From Luteitalea pratensis (GTDB lineage: Bacteria; Acidobacteriota; Vicinamibacteria; Vicinamibacterales; Vicinamibacteraceae), in the NCBI RefSeq assembly GCF_001618865.1, contig NZ_CP015136.1, positions 2,019,001-2,083,000 of the forward strand: a DNA stretch of 64,000 nucleotides. Reading direction: 5' to 3'. This document shows positions 1-7,845 of this stretch, one piece after another. The notes beneath the pieces are model-generated. The model saw nothing but the letters and a program-made list of their open reading frames with translations, was not told the DNA's origin and did not search any database. Numbering within the stretch: the stretch's first letter is position 1; each line of letters begins with the position of its first letter. The translations under genes and the position numbers were made by a program.

Positions 1-165
1 CAGCTCTTCGAATCGAGAGAGGTGCTCAAGAGGCGGAGGATATCGCAAACAAGGCGAGGGCATCGGTGGTCTACTGCATGAATAGTTCGGCCGACCGATG
101 GTCCGATTGGACGGACCTGTATACCAAAGCTGGCGCCAATGAGCGTCTTTCTCGGAGGATCGTAT

Positions 166-861
166 ATGGCCAGAACTGCATTCATCTGGGTACTCGTACC
201 GTTCGCGGTCGCCTTTCAGATCGCGCCAATCGGCCATCTTCGGGCTCAGGCGCCCGCCCCTGCCGGACACGACCACTTGACCGAAGTGGCCTGCGTGGAC
301 GTGCCGCCGGGCGAGAAGCGACCGGAGTTCGGTTGCTTCAACATCGGCGTGGCGACCGGCCTTCATTTCAGTGAAGCATCCGTCTACTGGCACTTGCGCA
401 CGTTTCCAACCAGGAAGGCTGCAGAAGGGGTCAAGAGTGCGACTGGAATCGTGGTGGAAGAGGACGGGCGGGTGTGGCTCTCCGAATTCGGTCCCCGAAA
501 CACTCCTCCAAAGGGAGGTGAGGCTGTCGCCATCGTCGGACCACTGCAGCTTCTCCCAGCCACGAGCTACGCTGCGGTGCTCTCGTACGCTGTCATGCGG
601 CCCGGCGACAATTCGAGGGTGCATACACACCCGGGCCCGGAGGGTTGGTACGTACTGGCGGGAGAGCAGTGCCTGGAGACTCCAGCTGGCGCCAGCAGGG
701 CTCGGGCCGGAGCAACCATGACGGCGCCATCGAATACGCCAATGGAGCTGAACGTCACGGGTACGAAACTGCGGCGTGCGTTCGCCCTGGTCATCCATGA
801 TTCGGCTCAGCAGAGGGGCATACCCTCTGACTGGAAACCGTCTGGAGCCTGCAGTAAGTAG
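166..861 (+). CDS. Secreted cupin-domain protein
   Basis: A 231-residue protein opening with a signal peptide (basic start, hydrophobic stretch, cleavage near AQAPAP). The C-terminal half has a cupin-like core with HTHPGPEGWYVLAGE; His153 and His155 fit metal ligands. Cupins are small metal-binding beta barrels acting as enzymes or sensors; the substrate cannot be read here. I start at ATG 166 because a GGAGG lies about 7 bases upstream; an in-frame GTG at 139 would put nine residues before the signal peptide. It stands alone, with no clear operon partner. The family call rests on the double-His motif and the glycine/proline turns, so the fold is likely but the activity unknown. Confidence 0.7.
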   Translation: MARTAFIWVLVPFAVAFQIAPIGHLRAQAPAPAGHDHLTEVACVDVPPGEKRPEFGCFNIGVATGLHFSEASVYWHLRTFPTRKAAEGVKSATGIVVEEDGRVWLSEFGPRNTPPKGGEAVAIVGPLQLLPATSYAAVLSYAVMRPGDNSRVHTHPGPEGWYVLAGEQCLETPAGASRARAGATMTAPSNTPMELNVTGTKLRRAFALVIHDSAQQRGIPSDWKPSGACSK

Positions 862-1268
862 CAGAGCCACGTCCGAGGTGCTTCAGCTGGGCCGTTTTCA
901 TCGTCGAGAGCTTTGCGGGCTTCTTCAGACTCTCCTTCGCCCCTTTCGTTTCCGCGTCGCTACCGGCTCACGGGCGACGCGTGCATGACCTGCCGTTGAT
1001 CGCTGCAAGGTGTTGGATCGGCAGGCAGGCCGGAGTCCGCTCGCTCGCGCCCCTGGGTTCGGCGCGATCCCTCGTTGCCGTCGCTTTTCTGCAAAAACCG
1101 CCTGCCATTCAAAAACCCATCCGGCTCCTTCACAGCCGATACGGTGCCGGACCCTGCGGGTTGGTACGCAACATGCTCCGTTGGGAAATGTCGATGGGTG
1201 CTGAGGCGCAGCGAACCGCCGCGCGTCCCAAGCGCATCCACGAACGCAATCGACCAAGGAGAACGACC
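862..1268. other. Gene-free stretch upstream of the YciE/F-like gene
   Basis: About 400 bases without a convincing gene; the reading frames here lack family resemblance and good ribosome sites. The last 20 bases hold the AGGAG ribosome site of the next gene. I see no clear promoter or terminator. Confidence 0.5.
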
Positions 1269-1853
1269 ATGGCTGAAGCAGGAACGCTGCACGATGCATT
1301 CATTGAAGAACTGAAAGACACGTACAACGCCGAGAAGCAGCTCACCAAAGCCCTGCCGAAGTTGGCAAAGGCCTCGTCGAACCCCAGGCTGCGCCAGGCG
1401 TTCGAGACGCATCTGGAGGAGACACAGGGACACATCGCCCGGCTCGAGCAGGTGTTCGAGAGCCTGGAAGAAAAGGTTCGGGGCAAGCACTGCGACGGCA
1501 TCGCCGGCATCATCGAAGAAGGCAAGTCGATCATGGCTGAGGACTTCGACGAGACCACGATGGATGCGTGCCTGATCGCCGCCGGACAGCGTGCCGAGCA
1601 CTATGAGATGGCGGCCTACGGGACCCTGGTCGCGTGGGCGCAGGCGATGGGGCACACCGAGGCCGTTACCCTGCTGCAACAGACGCTCGACGAGGAGAAG
1701 GCCGCCGACAAGAAGCTCTCGGGCCTGGCCGAGGGCGGGATCAACCAGACTGCCGCTGATGCGGCACATCCCGATGACGAGGACGACGAGACGATGGCCG
1801 GCGCGGGCGCTGGCCGCAAGGGGGCAGCGACGGCCAGAACGGCCCGACGCTAG
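1269..1853 (+). CDS. YciE/YciF ferroxidase-like (DUF892) protein
   Basis: A 194-residue helical protein of the DUF892 (YciE/YciF) family, ferritin-like four-helix proteins linked in enterobacteria to stress and possible iron binding. The start (LHDAFIEELKDTYNAEKQL), EThLEET in helix 2 and the repeated Glu/His positions (QRAEHYEMAAYG, LDEEKAADKKL) are characteristic. The last 30 residues are a low-complexity acidic then Ala/Gly/Arg tail, probably disordered. ATG 1269 is preceded by AGGAG with good spacing; upstream in-frame starts would add about 95 residues without family similarity. It is monocistronic. Family confidence is high; the physiological role is inferred. Confidence 0.9.
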   Translation: MAEAGTLHDAFIEELKDTYNAEKQLTKALPKLAKASSNPRLRQAFETHLEETQGHIARLEQVFESLEEKVRGKHCDGIAGIIEEGKSIMAEDFDETTMDACLIAAGQRAEHYEMAAYGTLVAWAQAMGHTEAVTLLQQTLDEEKAADKKLSGLAEGGINQTAADAAHPDDEDDETMAGAGAGRKGAATARTARR

Positions 1854-2025
1854 TCGTTATGGCTGTTGAGCGTCGTGGTGTGGGCAGTGGTTGTCTCCAT
1901 GCTGGAGCAGCCATCTGTCCCACCATGACGCCCTTCGCCGAACCCGATCTCGTGTGTAGCCGTCGATGGCGACGCGTGCCGAGGTGGAGCACTGGTGTAG
2001 CCGAGCGAGCGCTCAGGCCGCCAGA

Positions 2026-2436
2026 TCACGGTTTGATCGTACTTTCCCGCCCGTCCTTGGTGACGATCTTGATGAAGGGATCCCCCTGCCGCGACAGTAA
2101 TTGCGTGTATCCCTTTTCGCCGCCGAGAACCAGCCCCGATCCGTCCTCGGTCGTCACGAGCTTCATATGAGGGCTGCCCCGCGAACTGATCAGCCGCAGT
2201 TGCACCGTCTCCGGATATCCGATCGTGCCATCAGGCATCTTGAGCGTCGGCTGTGCCGGCAGCACCTTGATCTCCGCACGGACACGCCCCTGGTCATCCA
2301 CGATCTCCAATGCGCGAGCGCGAAGTACTGGTGCGATTCCCTGAGCAACAACCGGACGTAGCTGGGCCACACCAGCCGCCAGAAGTATGAGATTGAACGC
2401 CGTGAGCATGATCGTCAGTCGCTGAAGCTTCGTCAT
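2026..2436 (-). CDS. Small secreted or membrane-anchored protein of unknown function
   Basis: 136 residues with one N-terminal hydrophobic segment (about residues 8-32) followed by a soluble domain. That domain contains ARALEIVDDQGRVRAEI and repeats short phrases of the type 'xLVTTEDGSGLVLGG' and 'IKIVTKDGRES', giving an all-beta look. I associate this pattern with small uncharacterised acidobacterial proteins but know no function. It lies just downstream of the ADOP permease on the same strand (83 bases between), so it could be the last gene of the PadR-permease operon. Confidence 0.65.
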   Translation of the reverse strand: MTKLQRLTIMLTAFNLILLAAGVAQLRPVVAQGIAPVLRARALEIVDDQGRVRAEIKVLPAQPTLKMPDGTIGYPETVQLRLISSRGSPHMKLVTTEDGSGLVLGGEKGYTQLLSRQGDPFIKIVTKDGRESTIKP

Positions 2437-2518
2437 CTTCTACGCACCTCTATTGCAGGACGCCTCAGACACGACAGCCGTTAACCATCACGCTGAGCAC
2501 CGTGCGTTCCCTGATACC

Positions 2519-4648
2519 TCAGTCGCCTCTCAGCACCGTGGCCGGCTGCAACCGCATGGCACGAAACGCCGGCACGGCGCAGGCCACCAGCGCGACGACC
2601 AACAGCAGCGCCCCGGCAGTCGTGTAGGCCGAGAGATCGAGTGTACCCACCCCGAACAACAGGCTCGACATGAGGTGTGTGGTCATCAGGGCGAGCACAA
2701 GGCCGGCGACGATCCCCATCCCGGCGACTGCCATGCCGTGACCGATGACGAGGCGGGCGACGTCGGCCCGGCTGCCGCCCAGCGCCATACGAATGCAGAT
2801 CTCCTTGAGATGCTGCTGCACGTAGTAGCCCATGGCGCCGTTGACGCCGATCGCGGACAGGAGCAACGCGATCGTCGCAAAGCCAGTGACCAGCAGCGAC
2901 AGCGATTGGGGTTGTTCGAGGGACTGGTCCACCAGCATGTCCATCGTGGCCACGTCCGACAGCGGCGCCGAGGGTTCCAGTTGCCGCACCACCTGGCGTA
3001 CAGGTGCCGCGATCGTGCGCGGATCCCCTGCTGTTCTGACCACCACGTAGCGGGACGTCCCTCCCGCGAGCGGTGTGTACACCGTGCCCTCGTCTGGCCG
3101 ATCGATGCCGGCGTACTTCACTTGGCTGACGACGCCCACCACCGTCGTCCATGGGCAGGTCGTGCATCCGCCTTCGCGTAGCCGCTGGCCCACCGCGCTC
3201 TCGTTCGGGAAGAACCGGCGGGCCCAGGCGCGATCGACGACGATCGACAACAAATCGTCCTGCGCCGCATCACGCTCGTCGAGCAGGCGGCCCTCGAGCA
3301 ACGTCAGGCCGAGCGTGCGCACGTAGTCCGCGGTGACGGCCACCCAGGGCGTGACGGGCTGTGACTGGCCGGAGGGTGTCGGGTGCTGCTCGAGATCGAA
3401 GTTGTTGAAGTTGCCGACGTTGTTCGGCGGCAGACCATCGGCAAACGCGACCGACGAGACGCCCGGCAGGGTCTCGACCCGGCGTCTCAGCTCATCCCAG
3501 AAAACTTGCGCGTGGGCACCCTCCCGGTATTGCGTGGTCGGCAGCCGAATCGACCCTGTCAATACACGGGTGGTGTCGAAGCCCAGATCGACGTCCCTCA
3601 GGCGATTGATGTTCGTGAGCAACAGCGCGGCGACGACGAGCAACGGCGTGGCAATGGCGAACTGCGCCGTGACGAGGCTACGGCGAAGCCGGCGGGCGCC
3701 CATGCCACCGGTAATGGTACGAGTCGATCGCACCGAGACGTTCGCCGATCCACGTGTCGCCTGGAGCGCCGGCAGGAGGCCGAAGAGGAGCGCGCTCGAG
3801 ATGGCCAGGGCCGCGACGAACAAGACCGTGGCGGTGTCGAAACGAATCTCCGCCATCCGCGGGAAGTACCCGGACGCCTGTGTCTGGAGGAGCCGCAAGC
3901 CGACCCAGGCCACGCCAAGGCCGAGAGCCGCTGCGCCGGCAGCGAGCACCGCACTCTCGGCGAGGAGGTATCGCAACAGGCGTCCGCGCGACGTACCGAG
4001 CGCGGTCCGCACGGCGAGGTCGGCATGTCGGCTGGTCGCCCGCGCCACCACCGAGAAAAACCCCCACGACACCACCCGCGTCCGCAAGAGCTCGGCGGTG
4101 TCTCCATCCAGGAAGCTGACGGAACGGTCGGTATAGGTGGCGCTCCGCTCGAAACGCGTCTGCTGTTCGGAGAACGCCAGGTAGTCGACCGCGGAGAACC
4201 GGAACTTGAATGGCGGTGTGTCCGTGTCGATCCGCACCAGCCGATCGGGCTCTGCGTACGGCAGCGGCCGAAGCAGCGCCGCATTGACCGCCCCGAAGAT
4301 CGCCGCCGTCGCGCCAAGGCCGAGGCCAACCGACGCCACGATCGTCAGGACAAGGGCGGGGGCACGCAGCAGACCGCGGGTACCGATGCGCAGATCCTGG
4401 AGCACATCCTGCAGGAACAACCCGCGTTGCGTCACGTTCTCCAGCCTCTCATCCTGCTGCCGGCAATAGCGTCGGGTCGCCTCGAGGTCCCCGAACTGGC
4501 GCAGGGCAGTCCGCCTGGCTTGGTCCGCGGGCATGCCCTCGCCAACCAGTTCGGCCACGCGCATGTCGAAATGCAGCTGTAACTCTTCGTCGACCTCGGA
4601 TGGGATGCTGGAGCGGCGCAGGTGCCAGAACGGCCGTGGCTTGTGCAT
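2519..4648 (-). CDS. ADOP-family MacB/FtsX permease with internal deletion
   Basis: A 709-residue ABC-type permease of the acidobacterial ADOP family. Residues 1-75 form the typical soluble N-terminus (EVDEELQLHFDMR, RRTALRQFGD). A first membrane segment (about 95-122) leads into the MacB periplasmic core. Three further membrane segments and a second FtsX module follow, ending VPAFRAMRLQPATVLRGD. Family members are usually 800 residues or more. Here the text jumps from WGFFSVV (residue 201) directly to ARATSRHADLAVRTALG, which normally lies after the third membrane segment, so about 150 residues of the first periplasmic domain and a membrane helix seem missing, in frame, near position 4046. 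The protein is probably inactive or altered. Its ATG starts 3 bases after the padR stop, so the two are co-transcribed. Confidence 0.85.
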   Translation of the reverse strand: MHKPRPFWHLRRSSIPSEVDEELQLHFDMRVAELVGEGMPADQARRTALRQFGDLEATRRYCRQQDERLENVTQRGLFLQDVLQDLRIGTRGLLRAPALVLTIVASVGLGLGATAAIFGAVNAALLRPLPYAEPDRLVRIDTDTPPFKFRFSAVDYLAFSEQQTRFERSATYTDRSVSFLDGDTAELLRTRVVSWGFFSVVARATSRHADLAVRTALGTSRGRLLRYLLAESAVLAAGAAALGLGVAWVGLRLLQTQASGYFPRMAEIRFDTATVLFVAALAISSALLFGLLPALQATRGSANVSVRSTRTITGGMGARRLRRSLVTAQFAIATPLLVVAALLLTNINRLRDVDLGFDTTRVLTGSIRLPTTQYREGAHAQVFWDELRRRVETLPGVSSVAFADGLPPNNVGNFNNFDLEQHPTPSGQSQPVTPWVAVTADYVRTLGLTLLEGRLLDERDAAQDDLLSIVVDRAWARRFFPNESAVGQRLREGGCTTCPWTTVVGVVSQVKYAGIDRPDEGTVYTPLAGGTSRYVVVRTAGDPRTIAAPVRQVVRQLEPSAPLSDVATMDMLVDQSLEQPQSLSLLVTGFATIALLLSAIGVNGAMGYYVQQHLKEICIRMALGGSRADVARLVIGHGMAVAGMGIVAGLVLALMTTHLMSSLLFGVGTLDLSAYTTAGALLLVVALVACAVPAFRAMRLQPATVLRGD

Positions 4649-4651
4649 CGC

Positions 4652-4978
4652 TTACGTACCTTGCAGCACCGCATCGATAGCCCGCACATACCGGCGCCAG
4701 TGCCCCGTGTCCTCGCGCAACCGCTTCCGCCCGGCCGCGGTCACGGTGTAGTACCGGGCCCGGCGATTGTTTTCGGTCGGGCCCCACTCGGCTTCGAGGA
4801 GGCCCTGCGCGAAGAGGCGGTGCAGCGCCTGATAGAGCGCCCCTTCTTCGATGCACAGATCGCCGGCCGTGTGCTCGCGGATCAGCGTCGCAATGGCGTA
4901 ACTGTGAAGGGGCCCACCCGTGAGGCATCTGAGGACAAGCAGGTCGAGCGTTCCCTGCAGCAGCGGCAGTGGTGGCAT
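4652..4978 (-). CDS. PadR-family transcriptional regulator
   Basis: 108 residues with the PadR winged-helix signature: LLQGTLDLLVLRCL at the N-terminus, GPLHSYAIATLIREHT, the wing region CIEEGALYQALHRLFAQGLLEAEW, and YYTVTAAGRKRL. PadR proteins repress neighbouring genes and respond to small ligands. This one is the first gene of an operon with the ADOP permease, the standard acidobacterial arrangement. A perfect 7+7 inverted repeat begins two bases upstream of its start codon (see the regulatory feature), pointing to autorepression. Length and motifs match intact family members. Confidence 0.92.
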   Translation of the reverse strand: MPPLPLLQGTLDLLVLRCLTGGPLHSYAIATLIREHTAGDLCIEEGALYQALHRLFAQGLLEAEWGPTENNRRARYYTVTAAGRKRLREDTGHWRRYVRAIDAVLQGT

Positions 4979-4979
4979 G

Positions 4980-5022
4980 GCGTCTCCACTGAGACGCTAT
5001 AGGGAGCAGGTCGTCATGTCAA
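4980..5022 (-). promoter_or_regulatory. padR promoter with overlapping perfect inverted repeat
   Basis: Reading the minus strand, TTGACA (5022-5017) is followed after 17 bases by TAGCGT (4999-4994), or after 15 bases by TATAGC. A perfect dyad GCGTCTC-N4-GAGACGC lies at 4980-4997, overlapping the likely -10 box and ending two bases before the padR ATG. The position fits an autoregulatory operator. The dyad is directly visible; binding by PadR is inferred. Confidence 0.55.
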
Positions 5023-5071
5023 GCCGCGCCTTGGCCAGGATCGGTTCGCATCCGGTCCGGCGCCCGCCTGG

Positions 5072-5632
5072 TCAGCGCTGCGTGCGCCGGCTATCGCGAA
5101 CCTCACGCGCCACGCGCGTCCCCGCGGCGACGGCACGGTCGGTCTCATAGCCGACCCCCGACACGGTGACCCCAAAGCGGTGGTGAGCCAGCGCCTCCCG
5201 CAGGTTCACTCTCTCGAGGTATTCCAGCACGTGCTCGAATTCGTGCCCGATGTGCTCGACGGTGTCGGCACTCAGTCGAACGAGCACGTGCGCAACCGTG
5301 ACACCGTCGGCGGAGATGCCGATCCGCGACTGCGCGGGCCGTTGAATCTGCACCGACGTTGCGGTCCTCAAGAACACGACCGCGCCGGCGCGGGCGAGAC
5401 GGGCGCACTGTTGTCGGAATGTTGCCGATCGCTCCCAGACAATCTGGACGCGTGGAAGGAGCTCGTTGGCCACCAGCAATCGGCAGGGCCAAGCCGAGAC
5501 AGGATCCCCCTCGGCCGTCGATGGCTGAGGTGGGTCGACCGCGTCCGCGGCGGCGCGGGCCGGCGCGCAGGTGGCGGCCAGGCAGGCGACGACAGTCCAG
5601 CTGAGAATCAGGTTCAGACGGTGAGCACCCAT
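5072..5632 (-). CDS. Secreted HExxH (gluzincin-like) protein, copy 1
   Basis: A 186-residue exported protein: signal peptide (about residues 1-28, ending ARAAA), a conserved WPCRLL segment, a region with Cys-Ala-Arg-Leu, then SADTVEHIGHEFEHVLEYLE. HEFEH is a zinc-peptidase HExxH motif, and a Glu about 30 residues later (YETDRA) could be the third ligand, as in gluzincins. I start at ATG 5632 because GGGAGG precedes it on the minus strand; an upstream in-frame start at 5683 lacks a signal-peptide layout. A paralogue with the same motif and tail (GTRVAREVRDS) is at 25146-25691. Next to the present copy only a stump of the divergent sigma gene remains. Peptidase activity is inferred. Confidence 0.75.
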   Translation of the reverse strand: MGAHRLNLILSWTVVACLAATCAPARAAADAVDPPQPSTAEGDPVSAWPCRLLVANELLPRVQIVWERSATFRQQCARLARAGAVVFLRTATSVQIQRPAQSRIGISADGVTVAHVLVRLSADTVEHIGHEFEHVLEYLERVNLREALAHHRFGVTVSGVGYETDRAVAAGTRVAREVRDSRRTQR

Positions 5633-5771
5633 CTCCAACCTCCCGCCGGCCTGGCGCCGAGAGCGATCGGCGCGAGGGCACATCGGATACGCGGAGACGC
5701 GGGCTTTTTGGTGTCATCGGGGCCAGCCGACAAGGGCGACTACGGCTATGACGGGTATCTGCGGAAGGGCG

Positions 5772-5843
5772 ATGACCCGGCCGCCGGATGTGAGGGGCCC
5801 GCTCGTCGCGGCCTGTACTCGCGCGCGCAAGTGCGACGCGTGA
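5772..5843 (+). pseudogene. 5' stump of an ECF sigma-factor gene
   Basis: ATG 5772 opens MTRPPDVRGPLVAA, which matches the first 14 residues of the intact ECF sigma factor at 25829 (MTQPPDVTGLLVAW); the upstream leader is also similar. After that the similarity stops and the frame ends at 5843. This is the remnant of a duplicated sigma gene whose body has been deleted. Confidence 0.7.
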
Positions 5844-6014
5844 ACTAGGCCTGCCAGCCCTACCGGGGCCTGCTGAGCACCGCCCGGAAAAGCCCCCACC
5901 TCCTCGGCAAATTCACCAATCGGATCGCGGCCGGCCTCCCGTTTTGGCGCAGGACGGCAGTGATTCGTGGCTGGCTGCGTTGGCAAGAGTCATGCGGTGC
6001 GTCCTGTAGTGGCC

Positions 6015-6374
6015 ATGACCCGTTTCTCCGGCCTGCTGCTCGCGCTGATATTCACGGTCACCCCGACCGTGGACATGGTGTGCCGCGCGATGTGTACGCC
6101 GCAGCTGATGGCAGCCGCGGCGCCCTCGTGCCACGAGGTCGGCTCCGCAAATGCCGACGGAGCGCTGCTGCCCGCAGTGGTCTGCCAGCGCGACGCGGGA
6201 GCGGCAGTTGCTCCAGCCGATGGAGCGCGGAACCTCCTGGTTTCAGCCCCGCTCGTCACCGCGCAGGTCCCGGTTCTCGCGCACGTTCCTGAGTCCGGCA
6301 GGGCCGCTCTCAGGCGCTCGGTACGTCCGTGCTCGCCGCACGGCTACTACTCCACGACCGTTCTCCGGATCTGA
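6015..6374 (+). CDS. Small exported protein of unknown function
   Basis: 119 residues from ATG 6015 (in-frame GTG/TTG starts upstream add basic residues before the signal peptide). Hydrophobic residues 5-20 (LLLALIFTVTP) look like a signal peptide or anchor. The mature part has Cys residues in VCRAMC, PSCHEVG and VVCQRD, suggesting disulfides or metal binding, and an Ala-rich body. I do not recognise the family. The next gene starts 106 bases later on the same strand. Codon use resembles neighbouring genes, which supports it being real. Confidence 0.5.
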   Translation: MTRFSGLLLALIFTVTPTVDMVCRAMCTPQLMAAAAPSCHEVGSANADGALLPAVVCQRDAGAAVAPADGARNLLVSAPLVTAQVPVLAHVPESGRAALRRSVRPCSPHGYYSTTVLRI

Positions 6375-6480
6375 TCCCCGGCCCGACGTCAACCACGCCG
6401 CGTACCGAGAGCCGCGGCGTCCGGCATGGGGGTGGACGCAGGTGCGCCGCCTCGTTCGTGGGATTGGACTGGAGATCATC

Positions 6481-7220
6481 ATGCGTAGCTACTCATGTGC
6501 CCGCGTGGCCCTTGCAGCCGCCGTGTCCTCACTCGTGTTCGTTGCGCTTCCCGCCCGGGCGCAGCCGCCAGCCGAGGCCCGCCTCGCTGCTGACGTCGTC
6601 GCCGAACTCGTGGCTGCCCCGGACGTGCCCGGGGCACGTGCAAGGCTGCGGGAGCACTTCCTCGCGGTCGCCGCCGACTACGACGCCCGCGTCCGGCAGC
6701 ACAGGGCGATGGCGGAGGCCTATCGGCGTACACCAACCGGCTCCGAGAGCAAGCGCCCGGCCTCGCCCGAGACGGCAGTGCACTGCGACCGCCTCGCGGA
6801 TCGCGCTGCCGAAGCCGCGACCGAGGCGCGCGAGCTCGCTACCGCGTACGCCGGCAGCACACCAGTCGCGCGAACCGTTGTGCACCCGACCAACCAGACC
6901 GCGCGGCCGGCCGCGAGTTCGGCCGATCTCCTCGATGCAGCGCAACTGCGCAGGCTCGTCGAGGCATCCGGACAACTGAGTCGGATGAACGTCTCGAGCG
7001 TCACTACCGTGCGTTGACTGCGCAACTCGAGCATGAGGCGCGAGAGCATCGGGGTCTCGCCGCCGCGTATCGCGCCGCGCCAAGCGCCGCTGAGCACAAG
7101 CGGCCGGGCGCGCCTGACACGGCGGTGCACTGTGAGCGACTGGCGGAGCGCGTGTCCAGGATGGCCGACCAGGCCCGTGCACTGGCGACCCGTCACGGCC
7201 AGCAGCACCTCTACCGATGA
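6481..7220 (+). pseudogene. Secreted two-repeat protein, apparently frameshifted
   Basis: Frame 1 (6481-7017, 178 residues) opens with a clear signal peptide (LPARA-QPP). It carries a domain with LREHFLAVAADYDARVRQH, RAMAEAYRR, SKRP, then AVHCDRLADRAAEAATEARELA. A second frame (readable from about 6985 to 7220) carries the same domain again: LERHYRALTAQLEHEAREH, RGLAAAYRA, HKRP, AVHCERLAERVSRMADQARALA. The second repeat has no start of its own apart from a TTG overlapping the first frame's stop, and its homology extends upstream of that TTG. One protein of about 245 residues with a frameshift near 6970-6985 is therefore the best reading. The repeat is mostly helical with a conserved HC pair. 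Function unknown. Confidence 0.6.
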
Positions 7221-7284
7221 GACACGGGTCGCGGGGGCTTCGTGGGTGTTGCAGCGATCGGCACCTGACGTCGATTCGAGGAAC

Positions 7285-7845
7285 ATGCGCGCGCATCGCC
7301 GGGCCGGACCACTCCTGGCCGCCCTCGTCCTTACGACCGCCTGTGCCAGCACCACGCGGGTAACGCCCGTGACGGAAGGCCCGCAGGTCCGCTACCGACG
7401 GCTGATGGAGGAGGCCGCCCGCGCCGGGCGCGAAGGCCGAACCGGCGAGGCTCTCGACAAGTACCTGGAAGTCGCCGGCACGTCAGGGGTCCCCGAACTG
7501 TCCCGCGAGGCTTACCTGCAGGCCGGGCTGTTGCGACTCGGTGGCGGAGTGGTACTGGTTGACGTCGCGGAAGCGACCCGCCTGCTGCGGGAGTGTCGGA
7601 CGCGCTTCGAAGGTGCCGCCGAACCGCTGGTTCTGACGGCGACGCTGGCGACGCTCGATCGACTGGAGAGCGTCGAGCAGGCCGCTGATGCGGCGGCCGC
7701 GATCGCGACTCGGGAAGCGGTGCGTCGCGACGAGGACGCGCGCGCGCTGCGTCGGACCGTCAGTTCCCTTCGCCAACAACTCGAGAAGCGGGACGAGGCG
7801 TTGCGGAAGGCTGCGCAAGCAGCCGTCGGTCCGCAGCCTCGCTGA
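7285..7845 (+). CDS. Putative lipoprotein with helical (TPR-like) body
   Basis: 186 residues. The N-terminus LLAALVLTTACAS is a lipobox with Cys as the probable lipidation site, so it should sit in a membrane facing the periplasm. The rest is helical and Ala/Arg-rich, with one or two TPR-like stretches (AARAGREGRTGEALDKYLEVA) and a coiled coil near the end (RRTVSSLRQQLEKRDEALRKAA). The overall plan recalls QseG/YfhG-type lipoproteins that accompany a histidine kinase. A histidine kinase gene does follow immediately, but tail-to-tail on the other strand (stops adjacent at 7845/7846), so a functional link is only suggestive. Confidence 0.6.
   Translation: MRAHRRAGPLLAALVLTTACASTTRVTPVTEGPQVRYRRLMEEAARAGREGRTGEALDKYLEVAGTSGVPELSREAYLQAGLLRLGGGVVLVDVAEATRLLRECRTRFEGAAEPLVLTATLATLDRLESVEQAADAAAAIATREAVRRDEDARALRRTVSSLRQQLEKRDEALRKAAQAAVGPQPR

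Noticed and set aside
880..960. Lys-rich reading on the minus strand (KGAKESLKKPAKLSTMKTAQL)-type tail
   Set aside because: Short, without a start or recognisable family; it could be the end of a lost gene but cannot be supported.
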